17,002 nt of DNA from Arenimonas sp. (GCA_003497545.1 DNNT01000162.1:1-17002), one strand, 5' to 3'. Numbered from the stretch's first letter, positions 6,548 through 13,589 are shown. Translations and numbers: made by a program. The notes: generated by a model from the sequence alone, not told the origin.

Positions 6548-7120
6548 TTATTTGGCCTGCTGGGCCTCGACGGTGATCTCGATGCGCACCTCGTCGCTGA
6601 CCGCCGGGGCATAACCGCCCACGCCGAACTCGCTGCGCTTGATGTCGAACGAGGCGTCGAAGCCGGCCGCGTTGGCCTGCGTCATCGGGTGGGTGCCGAC
6701 CTTGTTGATCACCACGTCCATCACCACCGGGCGGGTGACGCCGTGGATGGTCAGGTCGCCGGCGACCTTGAGCTTGCCCTCGCCGGCCGCGGTGACGCCG
6801 GTGCTGGTGAAGGTGGCGGTCGGGAACTGGGCCACGTCGAAGAAGTCGGCGCCCTGCAGGTGCTCGTCGAGCTTGGCCACGCCGGTGCTGATGCTGGCGA
6901 CCGGGATGGTCACCTTCACGCTCGACTGGGTCGGGTCGGCCGGGTCGAAGTAGAACTCGGACTCCACCTGGTCGAAGCGGCCGGTGATGTTCGAGAAGCC
7001 GAAGTGGCTGTAGGTGAACTCGACCTGGGTATGGGTCGGGTCGATGGCGTATTTGTCGGCGGCGAAGGCCGGCAGGAAGGCGGTGGCGAGCAGGGTGGCA
7101 AGGGCGAGGCGCTTGAACAT
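6548..7120 (-). CDS. YceI-family periplasmic polyisoprenoid/lipid-binding protein
   Basis: This 190-residue exported protein has the usual YceI length. A signal peptide MFKRLALATLLATAFLPAFA ends at residue 20, with cleavage before ADKYAID. The mature part shows the family signature: YAIDPTHTQVEFTYSHFGFSNITGRF near the N-terminus, then alternating beta strands, GADFFDVAQFPTATFTST, LTIHGVTRPVVMDV and FDIKRSEFGVG. In the family these form an extended lipocalin-like beta barrel that binds an amphipathic or isoprenoid molecule; the physiological ligand is usually unknown. The ATG at 7120 is preceded by GGAG at a good distance (7127-7130); an in-frame upstream ATG would precede the signal peptide with a proline-rich tail and is less likely. 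It has the same strand as the LPS operon and ends 20 bases before the latter's promoter box. No T-rich terminator is visible between them, so read-through is possible. Confidence 0.94.
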   Translation of the reverse strand: MFKRLALATLLATAFLPAFAADKYAIDPTHTQVEFTYSHFGFSNITGRFDQVESEFYFDPADPTQSSVKVTIPVASISTGVAKLDEHLQGADFFDVAQFPTATFTSTGVTAAGEGKLKVAGDLTIHGVTRPVVMDVVINKVGTHPMTQANAAGFDASFDIKRSEFGVGGYAPAVSDEVRIEITVEAQQAK

Positions 7121-7358
7121 GGGGTTCTCCGGGTGGTGTGGGCTCATCCCAGGCGGGAAGGGATGGACCGGGAAGAGACTAGTTCGCACTGCTCGTGGAA
7201 CACAGCCACTGACTGGGAACGTATCGTTGCAGTCGCTGCTGCGCCCGGGGCCGTAGCGCCCCCCTTCCCGCGTGAAGGAAATCGAGTGAGCCACCGGCGC
7301 CCCCGCGCCCGGCCCTCCCGCCACCCTGCCGGGGGCGGACACCGAGAGGAGAGCACGC
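7121..7358. other. Divergent intergenic region between yceI-family gene and secreted-protein gene
   Basis: This is the longest gene-free stretch in the window. It carries the Shine-Dalgarno sites of both flanking genes (GGAG on the minus strand at 7127-7130; GAGGAGAG on the plus strand just before 7359). It also holds a short inverted repeat CATCCC/GGGATG (7145-7150 and 7160-7165) in the leader of the minus-strand gene, and less GC-rich patches at 7180-7235 (ACTAGT; AACGTATCGTT) where the promoters probably lie. No promoter could be assigned with confidence, and no small ORF with a good start was found. Confidence 0.5.
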
Positions 7359-8162
7359 ATGATCCGCGCCACCCTGTTCCTTGCCCTCGCCGCCGGCCTG
7401 GCGGCCCTGCCCGCCGCGGCCGACGACGAATTCCTGTCGCCGCCAGCCGCCGACGCCCTGCGCGCCGGCCGCCAGGCCGCCTTCGACGCCAAGCTGCGGC
7501 CCGAGGCCTCCGCCAAGGCCGTCACCGTGGAGGAGGTCGGCGACGCCGACAGCTTCGGCCGCAACGTCAAATGGCTGGGACTGATGTCCGGCTACGTCGG
7601 GCTGTCCACCGACTGCACGCCCGCGCCGGGCGATCCGGTGGACCCGAGCTGCATCACGGTGAACCCCGCCCCCGCCTTCACTCCCTTCAACCAGGCGGAC
7701 CTGGCGGTGGTGACCTTGCCGGGACGCAGCACCCACTCGCTGATCTGCCACTGGCAGACGCCGATCATCAGCGTCGCGTATTCGAACGCCACCGGCGCGC
7801 GCCAGTCCTATCGCTTCCAGGCGCTGGCGTCCTACCGCATCGAGAGCGAGGTGCTGCAGGGCCTGAACGACCCGAACAGCGGCGACCCGTACAACGGCGC
7901 CATAGAACTCGCGCTGGGTTCGATCAACGACGCGGGTTACCTCGAGGACGGCGACTTCTTCACCCGCCAGTACACGCAGAGCCGCACCTGCATCGGTGGC
8001 CTGGTCAGCAAGCGGGCGCTGGTGGACCAATATGGCCTGACCGAGGCGCAGGCGCGGCGCTTCTTCCGCGAGCCGATCACGATCCGCATGTCCATCCGCG
8101 GCAATGCCCGGATGGTCGAGGCGGCCAACATCAACTTCGGCACCCGCTTCACCGGCGACTGA
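7359..8162 (+). CDS. Secreted protein of unknown function with four cysteines
   Basis: I do not recognise this 267-residue protein. A Sec signal peptide is clear (MIRATLFLALAAGLAALPAAA, cleavage near residue 21 before DDEFLSP). The mature part has no membrane segment. Four cysteines at 86, 98, 130 and 211 could form two disulfides in the periplasm: STDCTP, DPSCITV, LICHW and SRTCIGG. Mid-protein sequence such as YRFQALASYRIESEVLQGL and the C-terminal ITIRMSIRGNARMVEAANINFG looks like beta-rich strands. The ATG at 7359 has a strong Shine-Dalgarno (GAGGAGAG about eight bases upstream). Codon use matches its neighbours. It is divergent from the yceI-family gene and followed after 67 bases by the ELM1-family gene on the same strand, with a strong hairpin between. 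A periplasmic or surface role is inferred from the signal peptide only. Confidence 0.8.
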   Translation: MIRATLFLALAAGLAALPAAADDEFLSPPAADALRAGRQAAFDAKLRPEASAKAVTVEEVGDADSFGRNVKWLGLMSGYVGLSTDCTPAPGDPVDPSCITVNPAPAFTPFNQADLAVVTLPGRSTHSLICHWQTPIISVAYSNATGARQSYRFQALASYRIESEVLQGLNDPNSGDPYNGAIELALGSINDAGYLEDGDFFTRQYTQSRTCIGGLVSKRALVDQYGLTEAQARRFFREPITIRMSIRGNARMVEAANINFGTRFTGD

Positions 8163-8178
8163 GCGCCGTGCGGCACCC

Positions 8179-8206
8179 GGCGGCGCCGCGGCCTCGCGGC
8201 GCCGCC
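8179..8206 (+). terminator. Perfect 12-pair GC hairpin after the secreted-protein gene
   Basis: GGCGGCGCCGCG (8179-8190) and CGCGGCGCCGCC (8195-8206) are perfectly complementary around the loop GCCT. It begins 16 bases after the stop at 8162. No T-run follows, so it is at best a T-less terminator or a 3'-end stabiliser, and it sits just upstream of the putative promoter of the next gene. Confidence 0.5.
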
Positions 8207-8217
8207 ACCGTTCCGGC

Positions 8218-8223
8218 TACGCT
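8218..8223 (+). promoter_or_regulatory. -10-like box of the ELM1-family gene (TACGCT)
   Basis: TACGCT lies six bases before the chosen ATG at 8230. No Shine-Dalgarno at a workable distance and no -35 match are visible. The arrangement resembles that of waaA, glnE and the plus-strand acyltransferase gene. Confidence 0.28.
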
Positions 8224-8229
8224 TCCGGA

Positions 8230-9198
8230 ATGTCGAACCCCTTTTCCCCGGCCTGGGCCCTGCACGACGGCGCCGCCGGCCACCGCCGCCAGGTGCTGGC
8301 GCTGGCGGAAGCGCTGGCGACCTCGCCGCGCGAGTGGTCGCTGAGCACGGCCGCGCCCTGGGGCTGGGCGGCGCCGCGGCGCTGGCCCGGCTCGCACGGC
8401 GCGTTCGGCGACGACTTCCGCGCCGCGCTCGAGGCACCGCCCGCGCTGGCCCTGGGCGCCGGCCGGCGCGCCGCGCTGGCCACGCGCCTGCTGCGCGAAC
8501 GCGGCGCCAGGGCGGTGCAGGTGCTGCACCCGCGCATCGACACCCGGCACTGGGACCTGGTGGTGGCCCCGGAGCACGACGGGCTCACGGGCCCGAACGT
8601 CATCACCGTCTGCGGTAGCCTCAACCCGGTGGACGAAGCCTGGCTGGCGCGCGCACGCGCTGCGTTCCCGGCGTTCGCATCGCTGCCCTCGCCGCGCACG
8701 CTGGTGCTGCTGGGCGGGCCGACGCCGGCGGTGCGCTTCGACCGCGGCGCCTTCGAGGTGATGGCCTCGAAGCTCGAACACTGGCTGGCCATGGGCGGCG
8801 GCAGCCTGCTGGTGCTGGGCTCGCGCCGCACGCCGCCGAAACTGGCGGCGCTGGCGCGCAGCTACTGGGCCGATACGCCGGGCCAGCGCTGGTTCGGCCC
8901 GGAAGACGGCGCCAATCCTTACGAGGGCGCGCTGGCCTGGGCCGAGCGCATCGTCGTTTCACCTGACTCGGTCAACATGGTGTCGGAAGCCTGCGCCACC
9001 GCCGCCCCCGTGTACGTGGCCGAGCCGGGCCGCGCCACCGGCCGCGTGCGCCGCTACCTGGACGCCCTGCTCGTCCGCGGCCGCATCCAGCCGCAAACCA
9101 AACTCCCGCACGACACACCCGCCGAACCCCTGCGCGAAACGCCACGCATTGCGGCGATCGTGCGGGAAAGGCTTCTTGCCACGGATTTGCGCGGATGA
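8230..9198 (+). CDS. ELM1-family (mitochondrial fission ELM1-like) GT-B-type protein
   Basis: This 322-residue protein resembles the bacterial homologues of plant ELM1 (Mito_fiss_Elm1 family, formerly DUF1022), whose fold is related to GT-B glycosyltransferases. Evidence: an N-terminal WALHDGAAGHRRQVLALAEAL (about 9-29); the HPRIDTRHWDLVVAPEHDGLTGPNVITVCGSLN block (about 98-130); LVLLGGPTPAVRFD; LLVLGSRRTPP; and the C-terminal WAERIVVSPDSVNMVSEACATAAPVYV, matching the family's D-S-x-x-M-x-S-E signature. No membrane segment or signal peptide is seen. In plants the family affects mitochondrial division; in bacteria the role is unknown, and a sugar-related function near LPS genes is only inference. 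The ATG at 8230 gives the conserved N-terminus; the open frame further upstream overlaps the previous gene. The last six residues, ATDLRG, and the stop are encoded by the left arm of a repeat element, so the native C-terminus may have been replaced. Confidence 0.82.
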   Translation: MSNPFSPAWALHDGAAGHRRQVLALAEALATSPREWSLSTAAPWGWAAPRRWPGSHGAFGDDFRAALEAPPALALGAGRRAALATRLLRERGARAVQVLHPRIDTRHWDLVVAPEHDGLTGPNVITVCGSLNPVDEAWLARARAAFPAFASLPSPRTLVLLGGPTPAVRFDRGAFEVMASKLEHWLAMGGGSLLVLGSRRTPPKLAALARSYWADTPGQRWFGPEDGANPYEGALAWAERIVVSPDSVNMVSEACATAAPVYVAEPGRATGRVRRYLDALLVRGRIQPQTKLPHDTPAEPLRETPRIAAIVRERLLATDLRG

Positions 9199-9335
9199 AC
9201 GCGGATATCCACGGATAGAGCCAGAGCAAGAAATTGGGGTCAGAGTACTAATCCGACGGCGCGAATTAGTACTCTGACCCCTATTCTTTTTGCTTCACCC
9301 GTGGATGTCCGCGTTCATCCGCGTAGATCCGTGGC
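9178..9335. repeat. Nested inverted-repeat element between the ELM1-family gene and glnE
   Basis: The outer arms at 9178-9212 and 9301-9335 are inverted copies differing at three positions. Each arm is made of 10-base-phased units of the type CRCGGAT plus three bases. Inside lies a second dyad (9233-9252 and 9265-9284). The element fills the whole space between two convergent genes, contributes six codons to the left one, and touches the stop of the right one. No transposase is nearby. It looks like a dispersed intergenic palindromic repeat (REP/BIME- or MITE-like), which is an inference from structure. Confidence 0.75.
9233..9284. repeat. Inner palindrome carrying GGGGTCAGAGTAC
   Basis: ATTGGGGTCAGAGTACTAAT (9233-9252) and ATTAGTACTCTGACCCCTAT (9265-9284) pair at 19 of 20 positions around a 12-base loop. 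The GGGGTCAGAGT core resembles palindromic repeats that in many proteobacteria occur in multiple copies and are associated with REP-associated tyrosine transposases. That association is from memory and could not be checked here. As RNA it gives a strong hairpin in both directions, and the T-rich TATTCTTTTT immediately right of it could help end plus-strand transcription. Confidence 0.65.
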
Positions 9336-12127
9336 TAAAAAACCAGGCCACATTCGGAGCAGGCAGCGCGGACGGCGGCGCGGGCGGCATCGAGCGTGTC
9401 GTCGGGCGGCACGATGCGCGGGCGCTGGTCGAGGGTGCAGTCGAGGCCCAGGTCGAGCATCAGGGCGTGGGCGGCGAGCAGGGGCTCGAGGTGCGCCGCG
9501 GGTAGCGCGCCGGCGTTGGCCAGGGCGCGCAGCAGGCCCGGCGTATCGCGCGGCGCGCACAGCGACGGATGCGCGCCGGCGTGTTGCAACACCAGCGCCT
9601 GCACCAGGAATTCCAGGTCCACCAGTCCACCCTCGCCCTGCTTGAGGTCGAAGCGGCCCGGGCCGCTGCGGTCGAGCTCGGCGCGCATGCGGCGGCGCAT
9701 CGCCACCACGTCCTCGCGCAGCGCCGCCGGTTCGCGCGGCGCCTGCAGGGTTTCCGTGCGGATGCGTTCGAAGGCCGCGAACACCGCCGGCGCGCCCGCG
9801 ATCGGCCGCGCCCGCACCAGCGCCTGCCGCTCCCAGGTCCAGGCGCGCTGGCGCTGGTAGTCGGCGAAACTTTCCAGGCTCGACACCAGCATGCCCTTGG
9901 CGCCGTCCGGGCGCAGGCGCACGTCCACGTCGTAGAGCTTGCCGGCGCCGGTGACCGCGCCCAGCAGGCTCACCAGCCGCTGCGCCAGCCGCGCGAACCA
10001 GCGGCCGGCGTCGAGCGGGCGCGCGCCGTCGGAGCTGGCGTCGGCGGCGGCGTCGTGCAGGAACACCAGGTCGAGGTCGGAACCAAAACCCAGCTCGCGC
10101 CCGCCCAGGCTGCCGTAACCCAGCACCGCAAGGCCCGCGCCGGGCACGCGGCCGTGCTGGCGCGCCAGGTCGTCTTCGGCCAGGCGCAGCAGCGCGCGCA
10201 GCAGGGCTTCGGCCAGCGCGGCCAGGCGCGCGGCGGCGTCCACCGGCGCCACGCGCAGGCCCATGGTGGCCAGCGCGAGCCGGAAGCCGATGGCCTGGCG
10301 CACTTCGTTGAGCGCGTTGAGCCCGGCTTCGATGTCATCGGGCGGCAGCCGCTGCACGGCCTCGTCCACCAGCGCGGCGATTTCTTCGGCATCGGGCACC
10401 GGGCCGGCCGCGCGGGTGTCGAGCAGTTCGTCGAGCAGCAGCGGGTGCGCGGCCAGGCGCTCGGACAGCAGCGCGCTGCGCGCAGTCACGTCCACCAGGC
10501 GGGCCAGCGCGGCGGGCTGTTCCTCCAGCAGCGCCAAGTAACTCGTGCGCCGCGTCACCGCCTGCAGAAGCGCCAGCCCGCGCGGCAGCGCGGCGTCGGG
10601 CGCCTGCGAACGGGCGGCGGCGGCCAGCAGTTCCGGCAGCACGTTGTCCAGGCGCTGGCGCCCGCGCGGCGACAGCGCGCGCACCGCCGGCGTGCGGGCG
10701 AAGTCACGCAGGTTCGCGTCCTGCGCCTCGGCGTCGGTGAAACCGGCGTCGGCCAGCACCGCGGCGTCGCCGCCGTCGGGCAGCGCGCGCCAGTACTTCA
10801 CCAGCGCCCCCTCGGGTGCGCGGCGGCGGTGGCGCGCCTCGAGCAGGCCGGAGAATTCCTCGGCCACCACGGAGCGGTGGCCGTCGAGTTCGGCCAGCAG
10901 TTCGCGTTCGCCCGGGTAGCCCAGCGCGCGGGCGATGCGGTGGCGCGCCACCGGGTCGTCGGGCAGCGCGTGCACCTGCTGGTCGGCCAGCATCTGCACG
11001 CGGTTCTCGAGCCGGCGCAGGTAGCGGTAGGCCTCGGCCAGGCGGTCGGCGGTGGCCTCGGCGACGTGGCCGGCGTCGGCCAGCGCGGCCAGCGCCGGCA
11101 GCAGCGAACGCCCGCGCAGCGCCGGTTCGCGCCCGGCGCGGATCAGCTGCAGCGCCTGCACCAGGAATTCCACCTCCCGGATGCCACCGGGGCCCAGCTT
11201 CAGGTCTTCGGCCAGCTCGCGCTTCTGCACTTCGGCGCTGATCAGCGCCTTCATCTCGCGCAGGCCGTCGAGCGCGCTGTAGTCGAGGTAGCGCCGGTAG
11301 ACGAAGGGCCGCAGCGTTTCCAGCAGGCGCTCGCCGGCGGCGATGGCGCCGGCGACGGGGCGCGCCTTGATCCAGGCATAGCGCTCCCAGTCGCGGCCTT
11401 CGCGCTGGTAGTACTGCTCCATCGCGCCGAAGCTCAGCGCCAGCCGGCCGCTGCCGCCGAAAGGCCGCAGGCGCAGGTCCACGCGGTGGCAGAAGCCGTC
11501 GGCGGTGACGTCGCCCAACAGCTGCACCAGGCGCTGGCCCAGGCGGGTGAACCAGGCTTCGCCGTCGAGCGGGCGCGCGCCATCGCTGCTGCCGTGTTCG
11601 GGGAAGGCGTAGACCAAGTCCACGTCGGAACTGAAGTTGAGTTCACGCCCGCCCAGCTTGCCCAGGCCGAACACCACCAGCGACTGCACCTCGCCGCTGG
11701 CGCTGCGCACCAGGCCATGCGACTGCGCGAGCTGGCCCGACAGCGCGTCCACCGCCGCCTGCAGCGCCTGGTCGGCGATGCGGCTGCTGCCGGCAAGCGT
11801 GGCGTCCACGTCGTCCAGTCCGTGCACGTCGCGCCACACCAGCCGGGTGGATTCGGCGGCGCGCCAGCGGCGCAGGCGCGCGGGCCAGTCGGGTTCGGCG
11901 CCGGGCGGCAGCTCGGGCGTTTCGCCGCCGCCGGCATCGAGCGAATCAAGCAGGGCCGGTTGCCGACACAGGGTGTCGAGCGCGAAGTCGCTGCACAGCG
12001 CCAGCCGCGCCAGCGCCTCGCGCCGCCTGGGAGACGCCAGCGCCTGCGGCGCGCGTTCAACCAGGCGCGCAAGCGCGCGTTCAACCAGGGCGTCGGTCGC
12101 CGCGTCGGGCGAAAGAGGAAGGGCCAT
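9335..12127 (-). CDS. glnE: Bifunctional glutamine synthetase adenylyltransferase/deadenylase
   Basis: This 930-residue cytoplasmic enzyme attaches AMP to, and removes it from, a tyrosine of glutamine synthetase in response to PII protein and glutamine, tuning nitrogen assimilation. The length fits the family (about 945 in E. coli). Two nucleotidyltransferase domains are visible. The N-terminal one has [20 protein letters not shown] at 153-172 (the deadenylating half in E. coli). The C-terminal one, around residue 680, has [20 protein letters not shown] (adenylylating half). Each carries the G-S and D-x-D metal-binding signature and is followed by a helical bundle containing [11 protein letters not shown] or [11 protein letters not shown]. 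The ATG at 12127 has no Shine-Dalgarno, and a CAGAAT box lies six bases upstream. The first residues contain a 24-base tandem duplication ([16 protein letters not shown]). The stop TAG touches the palindromic repeat to the left. Upstream mgtE is separated by a terminator, so glnE is probably transcribed on its own. Confidence 0.97.
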   Translation of the reverse strand: MALPLSPDAATDALVERALARLVERAPQALASPRRREALARLALCSDFALDTLCRQPALLDSLDAGGGETPELPPGAEPDWPARLRRWRAAESTRLVWRDVHGLDDVDATLAGSSRIADQALQAAVDALSGQLAQSHGLVRSASGEVQSLVVFGLGKLGGRELNFSSDVDLVYAFPEHGSSDGARPLDGEAWFTRLGQRLVQLLGDVTADGFCHRVDLRLRPFGGSGRLALSFGAMEQYYQREGRDWERYAWIKARPVAGAIAAGERLLETLRPFVYRRYLDYSALDGLREMKALISAEVQKRELAEDLKLGPGGIREVEFLVQALQLIRAGREPALRGRSLLPALAALADAGHVAEATADRLAEAYRYLRRLENRVQMLADQQVHALPDDPVARHRIARALGYPGERELLAELDGHRSVVAEEFSGLLEARHRRRAPEGALVKYWRALPDGGDAAVLADAGFTDAEAQDANLRDFARTPAVRALSPRGRQRLDNVLPELLAAAARSQAPDAALPRGLALLQAVTRRTSYLALLEEQPAALARLVDVTARSALLSERLAAHPLLLDELLDTRAAGPVPDAEEIAALVDEAVQRLPPDDIEAGLNALNEVRQAIGFRLALATMGLRVAPVDAAARLAALAEALLRALLRLAEDDLARQHGRVPGAGLAVLGYGSLGGRELGFGSDLDLVFLHDAAADASSDGARPLDAGRWFARLAQRLVSLLGAVTGAGKLYDVDVRLRPDGAKGMLVSSLESFADYQRQRAWTWERQALVRARPIAGAPAVFAAFERIRTETLQAPREPAALREDVVAMRRRMRAELDRSGPGRFDLKQGEGGLVDLEFLVQALVLQHAGAHPSLCAPRDTPGLLRALANAGALPAAHLEPLLAAHALMLDLGLDCTLDQRPRIVPPDDTLDAARAAVRAACSECGLVF
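12051..12089 (-). repeat. 24-base tandem duplication at the 5' end of glnE
   Basis: GCGCGTTCAACCAGG occurs at 12051-12065 and again at 12075-12089, a 24-base period that keeps the frame. It encodes the repeated peptide LVERA near residues 14-26 of GlnE, upstream of the catalytic domain. It is a small in-frame duplication with probably little functional effect. Confidence 0.6.
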
Positions 12128-12133
12128 GGCCCG

Positions 12134-12139
12134 ATTCTG
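12134..12139 (-). promoter_or_regulatory. -10-like box of glnE (CAGAAT)
   Basis: On the minus strand TGACAGAATCGGGCC runs into the ATG at 12127; CAGAAT is six bases from it. TTTTCC at the T-run of the mgtE terminator falls 17 bases upstream but is a poor -35. There is no Shine-Dalgarno, so a leaderless start is plausible. Confidence 0.33.
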
Positions 12140-12158
12140 TCACGTGCGGCGGGGCCGG

Positions 12159-12199
12159 AAAAAAAGAAAGCCCGCAGCGCTGAAGCAGCTGCGGGCTTT
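12159..12199 (-). terminator. Intrinsic terminator downstream of mgtE
   Basis: On the minus strand the 12-base arms AAAGCCCGCAGC and GCTGCGGGCTTT (12167-12178 and 12188-12199) form a perfect stem with a nine-base loop, followed by C and seven T (12159-12166). This is a textbook Rho-independent terminator. It ends the mgtE transcript and isolates glnE. Confidence 0.92.
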
Positions 12200-12246
12200 C
12201 CGCTCCCTCCCCCACGTCGGAAGCGCGAGCATGGTTGCCCGGCGGC

Positions 12247-12282
12247 GGGGGGCGTTGCACGTTGCAGTGCAACAAGACCCCC
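12247..12282 (-). terminator. Additional hairpin directly after the mgtE stop
   Basis: GTTGCAC (12254-12260) and GTGCAAC (12267-12273) form a perfect seven-pair stem around GTTGCA, flanked by a G-run (12247-12252) and CCCCC (12278-12282) that can extend it across a small internal loop. It starts four bases after the mgtE stop and lies upstream of the terminator, so it is probably a 3'-UTR stabilising hairpin rather than a terminator, as it lacks a T-run. Confidence 0.45.
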
Positions 12283-12285
12283 GGC

Positions 12286-13500
12286 TCAGAGCAGCATCCA
12301 GGTCACCAGGCCCAGGAAACTGCCCATGCTCACCACGTCGGTCAGGGTGGTGAGGAAGATGCTGGAGGCCGTGGCCGGGTCGGCGCCGAAGCGCTTGAGC
12401 AGCAGCGGGATGGTGGAGCCGGCCAGGCCCGCCACCATGCAGCTCAGCGACATGGCCGCCAGCGTGATCAGCGCCAGGCCCATCGCGTCGCTGCCACCGT
12501 CCTTGGCCACCACCCAGTACATGGCCGCGCCGGCGAGGGCGCCGGTCACCGCGCCATTGATCAGGCCCAGCAGGCCTTCCTTGGTGACGATGGTCGCGAT
12601 GCGGGTGGCCTTGAGCTCGCCCAGGGTCATGCCGCGCAGCATCACCGCCAGCGACTGCGCGCCGAGGTTGCCGCTCTGCCCGCCCAGCACCGGCAGGAAC
12701 ACCGCCAGCACCACCACGCGGTTGATGGTGTCCTCGAAATAACCCACCACCGCCGCCGCCACGAACACCGTCAGCAGGTTCACCAGCAGCCAGGGGTTGC
12801 GGAACCTGAAGCTGCGCCACAGCGGCGTGGCCAGGCGCTCTTCCTTCTCGACGCCGACCATGGCGCCGGCCTGGGCGGAAATTTCGAAGGCCTGCTGCTC
12901 GAACAGCACCTGCCCGCGCACCTGTCCCACCAGCCGTCCGTCGGCTTCGCAAACCGGGTACACGGGGTAGTGCCGCAGCACCACCTCGCGCATCGCGTCC
13001 ACCAGGTCCATGTCGGGGCGCAGGCAGAAGGGCGAGCGGATCATCACGTCGTCGAGGCTGCGCTCGCGCTCGCCGTAGAGCAGGTCGCGGAAGGCCACCA
13101 CGCCCAGCAGGCGCTGCTGCGCGTCCACCACCCACAGGTAGGTGACCAGGCGCTGCCTGACCACCTCGCGCAGCGCCTCGATGGCCACCGCCACGCGCGT
13201 GCCGCTGGGGAATACCGCCGGCGGATCCTCGAGCAGGCGGCCCACGCTGCCTTCCGGGTAACGCTGGCTGTCGGACCAGTCGGTGCCGGCGGGCGCGGCG
13301 GCCATGACGCCGGCGCGGCGCCCGGGTTCCATGGCCGCGAGCAGGTCGTTGGCGCGGGCCGGCGGCAGCCCGCCCAGCAGCCGGGCGACGTCGGCCGCGG
13401 CCACGTCCTGCAGGCGCGACAGCGCCGATTGCGTGTCGAGGGCGGCGATGCGGTTCGCCAGCTCGGCGGTGGCGTCCTGGGTCGGGGTGCTTGCAGTCAC
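12286..13500 (-). CDS. mgtE: MgtE-family magnesium transporter
   Basis: This 404-residue inner-membrane Mg2+ channel/transporter works as a homodimer gated by cytoplasmic Mg2+. Order of parts: a short N-terminal helical domain (about 1-75), tandem CBS domains (about 85-205, with LVTYLWVVDAQQRLLGVVAFRDLL and YPVYPVCEADGRLVGQV), a connecting helix, then five membrane segments (about 238-404). The pore region has GGQSGNLGAQS at 273-283. The last membrane helix has TTLTDVV at 384-390, whose Asp388 corresponds to the pore aspartate essential in Thermus MgtE. The N domain is clearly shorter than the roughly 130 residues of Thermus MgtE, explaining the total below the usual 450. The start is GTG at 13500, with GGAG six bases upstream. 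It is divergent from the RND adaptor gene and ends in a strong terminator. There is no room for an M-box type riboswitch upstream. Confidence 0.95.
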   Translation of the reverse strand: MTASTPTQDATAELANRIAALDTQSALSRLQDVAAADVARLLGGLPPARANDLLAAMEPGRRAGVMAAAPAGTDWSDSQRYPEGSVGRLLEDPPAVFPSGTRVAVAIEALREVVRQRLVTYLWVVDAQQRLLGVVAFRDLLYGERERSLDDVMIRSPFCLRPDMDLVDAMREVVLRHYPVYPVCEADGRLVGQVRGQVLFEQQAFEISAQAGAMVGVEKEERLATPLWRSFRFRNPWLLVNLLTVFVAAAVVGYFEDTINRVVVLAVFLPVLGGQSGNLGAQSLAVMLRGMTLGELKATRIATIVTKEGLLGLINGAVTGALAGAAMYWVVAKDGGSDAMGLALITLAAMSLSCMVAGLAGSTIPLLLKRFGADPATASSIFLTTLTDVVSMGSFLGLVTWMLL

Positions 13501-13535
13501 GACGATCTCCGGATGAAGCCGATGTAAACGGCCTT

Positions 13536-13541
13536 AGCCTA
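13536..13541 (-). promoter_or_regulatory. Possible -10 box of mgtE (TAGGCT)
   Basis: TAGGCT on the minus strand lies 35 bases before the GTG start and leaves room for the GGAG ribosome site. It is the most A/T-containing hexamer in a G/C-rich divergent region of 126 bases, but no -35 is recognisable. Confidence 0.22.
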
Positions 13542-13589
13542 GCCCATGGGACAGGCCCGCCACCATGTCGCCACGCAGCGGGTTTCTGG

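Noticed and set aside
7145..7165. Inverted repeat CATCCC/GGGATG in the yceI-family leader as a regulator site
   Set aside because: Six-base G/C-rich arms are expected by chance in this sequence and nothing ties it to a promoter or ribosome site.
9290..9505. Small plus-strand ORF beginning MLHPWMSAFIRVDPW
   Set aside because: Its N-terminus is simply the translated right repeat arm and the rest is antisense to glnE. Such ORFs arise wherever this repeat occurs.
9569..12742. Plus-strand open frame of 1,057 codons across glnE
   Set aside because: It lies antisense to glnE, which has unmistakable nucleotidyltransferase motifs. The translation is low-complexity Gln/Arg/His/Ala typical of the shadow frame in GC-rich DNA.
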